Positions 54,736 through 63,615 of a stretch of DNA of 64,000 bases are shown piece by piece (position 1 is the stretch's first letter; every line of letters begins with the position of its first letter). Source of the DNA: Pseudomonadota bacterium (lineage in GTDB: Bacteria; Pseudomonadota; Gammaproteobacteria; Xanthomonadales; Xanthomonadaceae). Location: assembly GCA_023430045.1 (NCBI GenBank), contig JAEZCF010000036.1:27030-91029 (forward strand), given 5' to 3'. A program made the position numbers and the translations under genes. The notes beneath the pieces were generated by a model. The model saw only the letters and a list, made by a program, of their open reading frames with translations, ran no database searches and was not told the DNA's origin.

Positions 54736-56157
54736 ATGACCGCTTCCCGCCCGTTGAACCTGCATCCCGACCGGCTGTTCCCGTCCGATCCGACCCAGCG
54801 CGCGATCGCCCGACGCCTGCATGCGCAGGTGGCCGGGCTGCCGATCATCAGCCCGCACGGGCATACCGATCCAGCCTGGTTCGCTGGCAACGCGCCTTTT
54901 GGCAACGCCACCGAACTGCTCCTGCTGCCGGACCATTATCTTTTCCGCATGTTGTACAGCCAGGGCGTGGACCTGGACCAGCTGGGCATCACGCGTGCCG
55001 ATGGCAGCCGCGCGCCGGTCGATCCCCGTGAGGCCTGGCGGCTGTTGGCAGCCCACTATCCGCTGTTCCGTGGTACGCCTTCCGCCGTCTGGCTGGGCCA
55101 TGTATTCCAGGAGGTGTTCGGATTCCAGGTACAGCTGGATGCCGGCACCGCCGATCATTACTACGATCACATCAGCAGCGTCCTGCAGACGCCGGAGTTC
55201 GCGCCGCGCGCGCTGTTCGAGCGCTTCAACATCGAGGTGATCGCCACCACCGAATCGCCGCTGGACGACCTGGCGCACCACGCCGCGATCCGCGACAGTG
55301 GCTGGAAAGGACGGGTGATCACCGCCTACCGTCCGGACCCGGTGATCGACCCGGAGCACGAAGCGTTTCCTGACGCCCTGCGGCGCTTCGGCGAACTCAC
55401 CGGCGAGGATGTCCATCGCTGGCAAGGCTACCTGCAGGCACACCGCCAGCGGCGCGCCTTCTTCGCTTCGATGGGTGCCACCTCCACCGACCACGGGCAT
55501 CCGAGCGCGGCCACCGCGAACCTCGCGTCCGGCGATGCCGAACGCCTGTTCGACCAGGTGGTCGCCGGCAAGACCAGCGCTGCCGATGCCGAACTGTTCC
55601 GCGCGCAGATGCTGACCGAGATGGCGGCGATGAGCGTGGACGATGGCCTGGTGATGCAGTTGCACCCCGGGTGCTTCCGCAACCACAACCGTGCATTGTT
55701 CCAGCGTTTCGGCCGCGACAAGGGCGCGGACATTCCGCTGCGCACCGAATATGTGCACGCCCTGAAGCCGCTGCTGGACCGCTTCGGCAATCATCCCGGC
55801 TTCCGGCTGATCCTGTTCACCCTGGACGAAAGCACCTACGCACGCGAACTTGCCCCACTGGCCGGGCACTACCCTGCCCTGCTGCTTGGCCCCGCGTGGT
55901 GGTTCCATGACGCCCCCGAAGGCATGTGGCGTTTCCGCGAGCAGACCCTGGCCAGCGGCGGTTTCTACAACACGGTGGGATTCAACGACGATACCCGCGC
56001 CTTCCTTTCCATTCCCGCACGCCATGATGTCGCGCGACGCGTGGACTGCGCGTTCCTCGGCAAGCTGGTGGCCGAGCATCGACTCGACGAGGACGAAGCG
56101 GTGGACGTGGCCAGGGACCTGGCCTACCACCTGCCCAAGCGGGCCTATCGCCTGTGA
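54736..56157 (+). CDS. uxaC: Glucuronate isomerase
   Basis: The product is 473 residues from ATG 54736; the frame is open further upstream only inside exuT. Family blocks are the N-terminal NLHPDRLFPSDPTQRAIARRLHAQVAGLPIISPHGHTDPAWF with metal-binding His-x-His, TTESPLDDLAHH, HPGCFRNHN, and the C-terminal LGPAWWFHDAPEGMWRFREQT. It converts D-glucuronate to D-fructuronate. The stop overlaps the GH2 start (GTGA), so the genes are translationally coupled. Confidence 0.93.
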   Translation: MTASRPLNLHPDRLFPSDPTQRAIARRLHAQVAGLPIISPHGHTDPAWFAGNAPFGNATELLLLPDHYLFRMLYSQGVDLDQLGITRADGSRAPVDPREAWRLLAAHYPLFRGTPSAVWLGHVFQEVFGFQVQLDAGTADHYYDHISSVLQTPEFAPRALFERFNIEVIATTESPLDDLAHHAAIRDSGWKGRVITAYRPDPVIDPEHEAFPDALRRFGELTGEDVHRWQGYLQAHRQRRAFFASMGATSTDHGHPSAATANLASGDAERLFDQVVAGKTSAADAELFRAQMLTEMAAMSVDDGLVMQLHPGCFRNHNRALFQRFGRDKGADIPLRTEYVHALKPLLDRFGNHPGFRLILFTLDESTYARELAPLAGHYPALLLGPAWWFHDAPEGMWRFREQTLASGGFYNTVGFNDDTRAFLSIPARHDVARRVDCAFLGKLVAEHRLDEDEAVDVARDLAYHLPKRAYRL

Positions 56158-58916
56158 GCCGGCCGTCGTCATTGCCGGGCATCCTGCTGCTGTCGATGAT
56201 CGCAGGTGTTGCCGCGCCACCGACGCAGGCGCAGGCACTGCGCGACGGCATGGAGGCATCGCCGCGCGAACGTCAGCTGCTGGACGATGGCTGGCGCTTC
56301 CATAGAGGCGAGACCGCGGGCCAGGGCGCCGGCCTGGACTATGACATGCGCCCGCCACTGATCGACAACGAGGACGGCAAGGAGGCGGACACCCGGCCAG
56401 ACGCGGCCAGCACCGTGCACGCCGCTGACCAGCCGGTGCTCAAGCCCTGGATCCTGCCCACCGCCAATCCGCTGCTGCCCGGGACACGTCGACATGCAAG
56501 GCCGCCCGGCGATCCCGGCGGCGATCATCCGTTCGTGCAGGCCGGGTTCGACGACAGTGGCTGGCAGCCGGTGACCCTGCCCCACGACTGGGCGATCGCC
56601 GGGCCATTCCTGGTCGATGGTCCGCATGGTGGCATGGGGCGCCTGCCCAGCTGGGGTATCGGCTGGTACCGGCGCACGCTGGACATTCCGGCCAGCGACC
56701 AGGGCCGTCGCCTGACACTGGAAGTCGAAGGCGCCATGTCCTACGCGGCGGTGTGGTGCAACGGCCGGCTGATGGGGGGCTGGCCATATGGCTATACGTC
56801 CTGGGAGCTGGATCTCAGCGATTGCCTGCACCCCGGCAGCGACAACCAGCTGGCCATCCGCCTGGACAATCCGCCTGCGTCTGCCCGCTGGTATCCCGGC
56901 GGCGGTCTGTACCGCGCTGTCTGGCTGCGCAGCACCGCGCGCCAGCATGTGGTGGACGGCAGCGTGCACATCACCACGCCACAGGTAAACCGGCAGCGTG
57001 CGCAGGTGCGCGTGCGTGGCGAGCTGCGCAACGACGGTGCCGATGCACGCCTGCTGCAGGCGGAGATCGCCCTGTATCCGCTGCAGGACGATGGTAAGGC
57101 GGCACCGGCGCCAGTGGCCCGGGCGCAGCTCCAACCGGTGCGGGTGGCCGGCGGCGGCAGCGTCACCATCGACCGGTCGCTGCAGGTCACTCAGCCGCGC
57201 CTGTGGGGTCCGCCGCCCCACCAGCAGCCGCATCGCTACCTGGCGGAGATACGGGTGCGCGATGGCGAACGCCTGATGGATCGTCACCAGACCCTGTTCG
57301 GAATCCGCGACGTGCGCTTCGATCCGGCCGCCGGACTGCAGGTCAATGGCGAACGCATACCGATCCGTGGCGTGAACAATCACCACGATCTTGGCGCGCT
57401 CGGCGCGGCATTCAACCGCCGTGCTGCCGAGCGCCAGTTGCAGATTCTGCAGGAGATGGGCGCAAATGCCATCCGCATGAGCCACAACCCACCCGCCCCG
57501 GAACTGCTGGAACTGACCGACCGCATGGGCCTGCTGGTGGTGGACGAACTGTTCGACGCCTGGGAAATGAAGAAGACCCCGCTGGATTTCCACCGGGTGT
57601 TCCCGGACTGGCATGAAGCCGACCTGCGGGCGATGCTGCGCCGCGACCGCAACCATCCTTCGGTGGTGCTGTGGAGCATCGGCAACGAGGTCGGCGAACA
57701 GTACAGCGAAGCCGATGGCCGGCGCATCGCGCGCACGCTGCGCGACATCGTCCGCGAGGAGGACGATCGTCCGGTCACCGCAGCGATGAACTACTCCCGT
57801 CCGGACATGTCACTGCCCGCGGAACTGGACGTGATCTCGCTGAACTACCAGGGCGAAGGCATCCGCCAGCAGCCGGAGTTCGAAGGCACCGAGCGGATCC
57901 GTACCGCGCCGCAGTATGCGGCGTTCCATGCACGCTTTCCCGGCAAGGCGATCCTTGGCAGCGAGACCGCCTCCACGCTGAGCAGTCGTGGCAGTTACCT
58001 GTTCCCGGTCACGCCGCTGCCCACTTCGCCGGTGCGGCAGGGACAGGGCGGCGACGAGGCCAGCCACCAGGTGAGCGCGTACGAGCTGTACGCGGTGGAT
58101 TTCGGTGTCAGCCCGGACACCGTGTTCGCCGCGCAGGACGCCCATCCATTCGTGGCCGGCGAATTCGTCTGGACCGGCTTCGACTACCTGGGCGAGCCGA
58201 CGCCCTATTACAGTTCGCGCAGCTCGTATTCGGGCATCGTCGACATGGCCGGTTTCCCGAAGGACCGCTATTACCTGTACCAGTCGCGCTGGCGCCCGGA
58301 GCTGCCGATGGCCCACCTGCTGCCGCACTGGACCTGGCCGGGACGCGAAGGCCTGGTCACTCCGGTGCATGTGTTCACCTCCGGCGACGAGGCCGAACTG
58401 TTCGTCAACAACGTCAGTCAGGGCCGGCTGCGCAAGACGCCCGGCACGTATCGGCTGCGCTGGGACCACGTCCGCTACCAGCCCGGCGAACTGCGCGTGC
58501 AGGCGTGGCGCAACGGCCGGCCCTGGGCGGAAGACCGCGTGCGTACGGCCGGCGAGGCCGCCACGCTGCACGCTGCTGCGGATCGGCCGACGATCACCGC
58601 AGACGGTCGCGACCTGTCCTTCGTCAGCGTGCAGGTGGCCGATGCGGAGGGCGTCCCGGCGCCGCGCGACAATCTTGCACTGCATTTCCGTGTCGAAGGC
58701 CCCGGCGAACTGGTGGCCACCGACAATGGCGATCCGACTGACATGACGGCCTTTCCCAGCGCGGTCCGCAAGGCATTCAACGGCAAGGCCCTGGCCATCG
58801 TGCGCGCCCTGCCCGGCGCGACCGGCCGCGTGCGCGTGCATGTGCACGCACAGGGCGTTGCTCCGGCGGTCGTCGACATCCAGCCTGTTTCCCCCTTGAA
58901 GGAGCCATCCCGATGA
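56154..58916 (+). CDS. Secreted GH2 glycoside hydrolase of unknown specificity
   Basis: The product is 920 residues from GTG 56154, inside the uxaC stop. A signal peptide (GILLLSMIAGVAAPPTQAQA) precedes the GH2 sugar-binding, immunoglobulin-like and TIM-barrel domains. The acid/base Glu is in WSIGNEVGE (about residue 512) and the nucleophile Glu in ILGSETAST (about 604). A further C-terminal Ig-like domain follows (NVSQGRLRKTPGTYRLRW, SVQVADAEGVPAPRDNLALHFRVEG). GH2 covers galactosidases, glucuronidases, mannosidases and arabinosidases. Its place between glucuronate isomerase and xylanase suggests that it removes a xylan side chain such as galactose, but this is inferred from context. Confidence 0.87.
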   Translation: MSRPSSLPGILLLSMIAGVAAPPTQAQALRDGMEASPRERQLLDDGWRFHRGETAGQGAGLDYDMRPPLIDNEDGKEADTRPDAASTVHAADQPVLKPWILPTANPLLPGTRRHARPPGDPGGDHPFVQAGFDDSGWQPVTLPHDWAIAGPFLVDGPHGGMGRLPSWGIGWYRRTLDIPASDQGRRLTLEVEGAMSYAAVWCNGRLMGGWPYGYTSWELDLSDCLHPGSDNQLAIRLDNPPASARWYPGGGLYRAVWLRSTARQHVVDGSVHITTPQVNRQRAQVRVRGELRNDGADARLLQAEIALYPLQDDGKAAPAPVARAQLQPVRVAGGGSVTIDRSLQVTQPRLWGPPPHQQPHRYLAEIRVRDGERLMDRHQTLFGIRDVRFDPAAGLQVNGERIPIRGVNNHHDLGALGAAFNRRAAERQLQILQEMGANAIRMSHNPPAPELLELTDRMGLLVVDELFDAWEMKKTPLDFHRVFPDWHEADLRAMLRRDRNHPSVVLWSIGNEVGEQYSEADGRRIARTLRDIVREEDDRPVTAAMNYSRPDMSLPAELDVISLNYQGEGIRQQPEFEGTERIRTAPQYAAFHARFPGKAILGSETASTLSSRGSYLFPVTPLPTSPVRQGQGGDEASHQVSAYELYAVDFGVSPDTVFAAQDAHPFVAGEFVWTGFDYLGEPTPYYSSRSSYSGIVDMAGFPKDRYYLYQSRWRPELPMAHLLPHWTWPGREGLVTPVHVFTSGDEAELFVNNVSQGRLRKTPGTYRLRWDHVRYQPGELRVQAWRNGRPWAEDRVRTAGEAATLHAAADRPTITADGRDLSFVSVQVADAEGVPAPRDNLALHFRVEGPGELVATDNGDPTDMTAFPSAVRKAFNGKALAIVRALPGATGRVRVHVHAQGVAPAVVDIQPVSPLKEPSR

Positions 58917-60106
58917 AACGTGCCATGACGAAACGACGGGCGCGCGTGCTGCTGCCGATTCTTGCCGTGCTTTTCGCCGCGCTCCTGTCGCCACTGCCGG
59001 CCACGGCGGAAGAGGATGTCGGGCGCGGCACGCTGAAACAGGCCTACGCGGACGATTTCCTGGTCGGCGTGGCTCTCAACGACGACCAGATAGCAGGTCA
59101 CCCGGCCGGTGCGCAGGCGCTGGCGCTGCGGCAGTTCAACAGCATCACCGCCGAGAACGTGATGAAGCCCGCGCATCTGCATCCCGCGCCGGAGGTTTAC
59201 GACTTCAGCCGGGGCGACGCCTTCGTGGCGTTCGGGCGTCGCAACGGGCTGTTCGTCGTCGGCCATACCCTGCTGTGGCACGTACAGACGCCGGCGTGGA
59301 TGTTCACCGATGCAGCAGGCAGGCCGAACAGCGCGGACACGCAGCTGCAGCTCCTGCGCGACTACATCGGCAGGGTTGCCGGACACTACGCCGGCCAGGT
59401 GCAGGCCTGGGACGTGGCCAACGAGGTGATCGAGGAGGATGGCAGCTACCGCCAGAGCCCCTGGCTGACGAACGTCGGCGATGGCGACCGGCTGCTGCGC
59501 GAAGCATTCGCTGCCGCCGCGCAGGCCGATCCGCAGGCCGAGCTTTACTACAACGATTTCAACACCTTCAAGCCTGAAAAACGCGCGGGAATCGTGCGTC
59601 TGGTGAAGATGCTGCAGGCGGCTGGCCTGCGCATCGACGGCGTCGGCATGCAGGGCCACTGGGGCATCGACGGGCCCTCGATCGCCAGGATCGAAGAGAC
59701 CATCGATACGTTCGCCGCGCTGGGCGTGAAGGTCATGATCACCGAACTGGATGTGGACATGCTGCCGCGGCCGGAAAAGGCCGATGGGCTGGATGCCGAC
59801 CGCAATGTCGAGATGCCCGACGACCCGCGGGTGCGCCGCCGGCTGGACCCCTATGCCGGTGGCCTGCCCGCCGAGGCACAGCAACGCCTGGCCGCGCGTT
59901 ATGCGGAACTTTTCGCGCTGTTCCATCGCAAGCGCGATGTCATTTCACGGGTCACGTTCTGGGGCCTGCACGACGGTCAGTCGTGGAAGAACGGCTTCCC
60001 GGTGAAGGGCCGCACCAACCATCCGCTGCTGTTCGACCGCCAGCTGCGGCCAAAACCTGCCCTGGACGCGGTCCTGCAGGTGCCGGTACCACACGCCGGG
60101 CCCTGA
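58913..60106 (+). CDS. GH10 endo-1,4-beta-xylanase
   Basis: The product is 397 residues; ATG 58913 overlaps the GH2 stop. A signal peptide (VLLPILAVLFAALLSPLPATA) precedes a single GH10 barrel. The acid/base is Glu171 in WDVANEVIE and the nucleophile Glu279 in MITELDVDM. Substrate residues are in NSITAENVMKP, HTLLWHVQTPAW and FWGLHDGQSWKNGFP. No carbohydrate-binding module is attached. It cuts the xylan main chain and leaves substituted ends suited to the GH67 enzyme. It is the last gene of the exuT operon. Confidence 0.94.
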   Translation: MKRAMTKRRARVLLPILAVLFAALLSPLPATAEEDVGRGTLKQAYADDFLVGVALNDDQIAGHPAGAQALALRQFNSITAENVMKPAHLHPAPEVYDFSRGDAFVAFGRRNGLFVVGHTLLWHVQTPAWMFTDAAGRPNSADTQLQLLRDYIGRVAGHYAGQVQAWDVANEVIEEDGSYRQSPWLTNVGDGDRLLREAFAAAAQADPQAELYYNDFNTFKPEKRAGIVRLVKMLQAAGLRIDGVGMQGHWGIDGPSIARIEETIDTFAALGVKVMITELDVDMLPRPEKADGLDADRNVEMPDDPRVRRRLDPYAGGLPAEAQQRLAARYAELFALFHRKRDVISRVTFWGLHDGQSWKNGFPVKGRTNHPLLFDRQLRPKPALDAVLQVPVPHAGP

Positions 60107-60141
60107 CCCGGGTCGGAAGGCCTGGCCAGCCACCGCCGTCG

Positions 60142-60160
60142 TGCCGGGCTCGGCCCGGCA
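60142..60160. terminator. Hairpin after the xylanase gene
   Basis: A perfect 8-base stem TGCCGGGC (60142-60149) and GCCCGGCA (60153-60160) with a TCG loop lies 35 bases past the xylanase stop. No T-run follows, so it may be a weak terminator or a REP-type hairpin. Confidence 0.5.
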
Positions 60161-60222
60161 ACCACGATTCCGGCAGATCTTCGGGTTCGGGTGTAAAATT
60201 CAATGTTTTGCTCCCCCCGACA

Positions 60223-60882
60223 ATGGCCAAGCCGTCCTCCCGGGGCCCTGCCCCAGGGCCGACGATCATCCGCCAGCTGGCGCATGCCGCAGGCACGCCG
60301 CTGCCCGCGTCCAGCCCATCCGTGCCCGACCGGCTCAGCGAATGGTTCGACTGGAACCGTGCCGTGGCCCTCCAGGGCGCGCTGGACGGACGGCTGCCGC
60401 CGCCTGACGACGGCATTCCGGCATTCGACGCCGGACAGCAGGCCGAGTGCATGCAGGCACGCGAGACGCTGGCTGCCAGCATCGAAGGGATGGAAGCGCA
60501 GCTGGCTGATGCGGACCTGGATGCCTGCTGCCGGCAGTATCAGTCCATCCAGCGCTCGCTGCAGGCCGTGACCGGGCGCCTGCGTGGCCGGCTGCGCGAC
60601 ATGCTGGCGCAGGGCGAACCTGCCCGGGCCCGGCTGGCGGAGGTGGATGCCCTGCTGGAGCAGGTTCTGGGCCCGCGCGAATCCTTCCTGCTGGCGAAGA
60701 TCCCGCAACTGCTGAAGCAGCATGCCGGCCGCACCGGGAGCACCGACGAAACCACCACAGGGTATTCGACGACGCCCCATCATCCTGCGTTCGTGCGGCA
60801 CCTGCAGGCCCTGCTGCGGTCCGAACTCGAACTCCGTTTCCACCCCATCGACGGGCTGCTCGCTGCCCTTCGTCCCCACTGA
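60223..60882 (+). CDS. DUF3348 family protein, first gene of a stator-like cluster
   Basis: The product is 219 residues from ATG 60223; no strong ribosome site is seen. The sequence matches DUF3348: SSPSVPDRLSEWFDWNRAVAL, ARETLAASIEGMEAQL, and a C-terminal HHPAFVRHLQALLRSELELRFHPIDGLLAAL. It is mainly helical and soluble. Ten bases separate it from the DUF802 gene, and the four genes to the right are tightly packed, so it is probably a cytoplasmic partner of that membrane complex. No activity is known. Confidence 0.72.
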   Translation: MAKPSSRGPAPGPTIIRQLAHAAGTPLPASSPSVPDRLSEWFDWNRAVALQGALDGRLPPPDDGIPAFDAGQQAECMQARETLAASIEGMEAQLADADLDACCRQYQSIQRSLQAVTGRLRGRLRDMLAQGEPARARLAEVDALLEQVLGPRESFLLAKIPQLLKQHAGRTGSTDETTTGYSTTPHHPAFVRHLQALLRSELELRFHPIDGLLAALRPH

Positions 60883-60892
60883 CCGGGTTTCC

Positions 60893-62971
60893 ATGCTGCG
60901 CAACGCACTTCATTTCGCCATCTTCCTCGCCGGCCTCGCCGCAGCCCTCTGGATCGGAGCCGGCTACATCGGCAGCCATGCGGTCGGCGCCACGGTGGCC
61001 TTTGTCATCGCCGCCTGCTACCTCGCCGGCGGCGCCGAACTGCTGCGCTACCGGCGCGCCACCACCCTGCTGGCCGGCGCGCTGGAAGATACGGACGCGA
61101 CCCGCGATTTCCCCGCGTGGCTGCAGCGCCTGCCGGTGGAGCTGCGCAGTGCCGTGCGCCTGCGCGTGGAAGGCGAGCGCGTCGCCCTGCCGGCCCCTGC
61201 CCTCACCCCCTACCTGGTCGGCCTGCTGGTGCTGCTGGGCATGCTCGGCACCCTGCTGGGCATGATGGCGACGCTGCGCGGCACCGGCATCGCGCTGGAA
61301 AGCGCGACAGACCTGCAGGCCATCCGTGGCTCGCTTGCATCGCCGGTGGAAGGCCTGGCGGTCGCCTTCGGAACCTCCATCGCCGGCGTGGCCACTTCGG
61401 CAATGCTCGGCCTGCTGTCCTCGCTGCTGCGCCGTGAGCGGCTGGCGGTAGCGCAGGTACTGGACGCGCGCGTGGCCACCGACCTGCGTCCACACACCCA
61501 GGGCTGGCAGCGTGCTGAAACCCTGCGCCTGCTGCAGCTGCAGTCCGAGGCGATGCCGGCGCTGATCGATCGCCTGCAGGCACTGGTCGAAGGCGTGCAG
61601 CAGTCCGCCACCAGCAGCCACACACAGCTGGATGCGCGGCAGGCAGCGTTCAACGCACATGCCGAAACGATGCACGAGCGCCTGGCCACGTCGCTGGAAG
61701 CCACCCTGCAACGTGGTGTCGGCACCGCCGCGTTCGCGCTCGGTACAGCGCTTGAGCCGATGCTGCGCAGCGCGCTGGATGGCCTGGACCAGCAGGCAGC
61801 ACGCACGCAGTCGATGGTCGGCGATGCCGTGCGCCAGCAGCTTGAGGGCCTGCAGGCCGGCTTCGAGCACGCGGGCGCGTCCGCTCGCAGCGCATGGGAC
61901 GCCGCACTTGCCGCGCAGCAGGAGGCCAACGCGCGTCTGGTGGAATCGCTTCGCACCTCGCTGGATACCTTCGTCGATACCCAGCAGCGCAGCGCGACCA
62001 CGCTGGTTGATACGCTCGGCGAACGCCTGCTGGCCAATGGCAACGACCTCGCCGACCACTGGCATGCGGCCACGGGCGCGCAGCAGCTGGCCCATCGCGA
62101 GTTGACGCAGCAGAACGACCAGGCCTGGCGGGCAGCATTGGATGCCCACGAACGGCAGGTGGAAAGCCTGCTGCTGGGCATGACGGCGAGCAGCGAACGC
62201 CTGCACGCACGCATCGCCGACGGCGATGCGGAGCGTGTGGCGGGCCTGCGCCAGGCATTTGCCGATATCGCCGCTCAGGCCGGCGAACAGTGGCAGCGCG
62301 ACGGCGAACAGGCGGCGCAGCGCCAGCAGCAGATCTGCGAAGCACTGGAAGGCGCCGCCGCGCGCATCAGCGAGGACGCCCGCGCGCAGGCGACGACAAC
62401 CGTCAGCGAGATCGGTCGCCTGCTCGAAGCGGCCGCCGAAGCGCCGCGCGCCGCGGCGGAGGTGGTCGCCGAACTGCGCCAGCGCCTGTCCGACAGCATG
62501 GTGCGCGATACCGCGATGCTGGAGGAGCGCGCGCAGCTGCTGGATACGGTGGGCACGCTGATGGAGACCATCACGCTGGCATCGTCGGAGCAACGCACCG
62601 CCGTGGATGGCCTGATCGAGGGCGCGACGGCACTGATGCAGCGCGCAGGCGAACGCTTCGCCGAACAGGTGGACACCCGCGCCGCATCGCTGGACGTCGC
62701 CACCCGGCAGGTGGCCGACAGTTCCACCCAGGTGGCACAGCTGGCGCATGGGCTGGACGGTGCAGTGCAGTCGTTCGCGGAAACCAGCGCATCGCTCGCC
62801 ACCCACCTGCAGCAACTGGCGGGTGCCCTGGATGCATCCCTGGCGCGCAGCGATGAGCAGCTGGCGTATTACGTGGCGCAGGCGCGCGAGGTGGTTGACC
62901 TGAGCCTGCTGTCGCAGAAACAGGTCATCGAGGAACTCCAGCAGCTGGCCGCTTCCGCGGGCAAGGCATGA
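60893..62971 (+). CDS. DUF802 membrane protein: MotA/ZorA-like stator core with long coiled-coil tail
   Basis: The product is 692 residues from ATG 60893. Four membrane helices lie at about 5-27, 31-51, 106-127 and 152-179, with a cytoplasmic loop between the second and third: the topology of MotA and ZorA. TM3 has GMLGTLLGMM and TM4 VEGLAVAFGTSIAGVATSAM, which parallel ExbB's GLFGTVWGIM and the GTLLG...AF-TSI-G pattern I associate with ZorA. Residues 190-690 form a long Ala/Gln/Glu-rich coiled coil with DUF802 repeats (SDSMVRDTAMLEERAQLLDTVGTL). Its stop overlaps the next gene, which encodes a MotB-like protein. I infer an ion-driven 5:2 motor with a cytoplasmic filament; the named family is uncharacterised. 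Confidence 0.75.
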   Translation: MLRNALHFAIFLAGLAAALWIGAGYIGSHAVGATVAFVIAACYLAGGAELLRYRRATTLLAGALEDTDATRDFPAWLQRLPVELRSAVRLRVEGERVALPAPALTPYLVGLLVLLGMLGTLLGMMATLRGTGIALESATDLQAIRGSLASPVEGLAVAFGTSIAGVATSAMLGLLSSLLRRERLAVAQVLDARVATDLRPHTQGWQRAETLRLLQLQSEAMPALIDRLQALVEGVQQSATSSHTQLDARQAAFNAHAETMHERLATSLEATLQRGVGTAAFALGTALEPMLRSALDGLDQQAARTQSMVGDAVRQQLEGLQAGFEHAGASARSAWDAALAAQQEANARLVESLRTSLDTFVDTQQRSATTLVDTLGERLLANGNDLADHWHAATGAQQLAHRELTQQNDQAWRAALDAHERQVESLLLGMTASSERLHARIADGDAERVAGLRQAFADIAAQAGEQWQRDGEQAAQRQQQICEALEGAAARISEDARAQATTTVSEIGRLLEAAAEAPRAAAEVVAELRQRLSDSMVRDTAMLEERAQLLDTVGTLMETITLASSEQRTAVDGLIEGATALMQRAGERFAEQVDTRAASLDVATRQVADSSTQVAQLAHGLDGAVQSFAETSASLATHLQQLAGALDASLARSDEQLAYYVAQAREVVDLSLLSQKQVIEELQQLAASAGKA

Positions 62972-63615
62972 GCGGGGACATCGACTTCGATGGCGAAAGC
63001 ACCGCGCCGGTATGGGCCGCCTTCGGCGACCTGATGTCGGTGCTGCTGGGTGCGTTCGTGCTGATCCTGGTCGGCGTGGTGGCCGTACAGCTGGAGCTGT
63101 CCGGTCGGCTGGACGAGGAGGTGAAGCAGCGCCAGGCCGCCGAGCAGCGCAGGCAGACGCTGGAAGCCGCACTGGCCGGGCCGCTGGCGGCCGGTCGCGT
63201 GACCCTGGTGGACGGACGCATCGGCATCCGTGGCAACGTGCTGTTTGCCCTGAACTCGGACCAGCTGCAGCCGGAAGGGCGCGATGTGCTGCGCAGCCTG
63301 GCCGGCCCGTTGAAGGGCTGGCTGGCCAGCCGCGAAGAGATCCTGATGGTCAGCGGATTCACCGACGACCAGCCGGTACACGGCAACAACCGCCAGTTCG
63401 CCGACAACTGGGAGCTTTCCGCGCAGCGCTCGCTGACCGTGACGCGCACCCTGATCGCCGAAGGCGTGCCGTCCGGTTCGGTGTTCGCAGCGGCCTTCGG
63501 CGCCGAGCAGCCGGTAGGCTCCAATGCCGATGAAGAAGGACGCGCGCGCAACCGCCGGGTGGAAATCGCGCCGGTTGCACGCCCGGGTGCGGACAAGGCC
63601 AGCGATGGGCACTGA
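62968..63615 (+). CDS. OmpA-domain protein, MotB/ZorB-like stator partner
   Basis: The product is 215 residues, with ATG 62968 overlapping the DUF802 stop (ATGA). One membrane helix (about 18-42) carries Asp21 in AAFGDLMSVLLGAFVLILV, placed like the proton-binding Asp of MotB (ADFM) and ZorB. A short coiled linker follows. The C-terminal OmpA-like peptidoglycan-binding domain shows VLFALNSDQLQPEGRDVLRSL, SGFTDDQPVHGNNRQFADNWELSAQRSLTV and RARNRRVEIAP. The layout is that of a stator B subunit, not of an outer-membrane OmpA. Confidence 0.82.
   Translation: MSGDIDFDGESTAPVWAAFGDLMSVLLGAFVLILVGVVAVQLELSGRLDEEVKQRQAAEQRRQTLEAALAGPLAAGRVTLVDGRIGIRGNVLFALNSDQLQPEGRDVLRSLAGPLKGWLASREEILMVSGFTDDQPVHGNNRQFADNWELSAQRSLTVTRTLIAEGVPSGSVFAAAFGAEQPVGSNADEEGRARNRRVEIAPVARPGADKASDGH

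Noticed and set aside
60335..63172. Minus-strand open frame of over 900 codons across the stator cluster
   Set aside because: Antisense shadow; the plus-strand genes have membrane helices, an OmpA domain and gene overlaps.
60893..63615. Calling the cluster a Zorya defence system
   Set aside because: Only the A and B motor parts resemble Zorya; no ZorC, ZorD or ZorE-like helicase or nuclease gene is adjacent.
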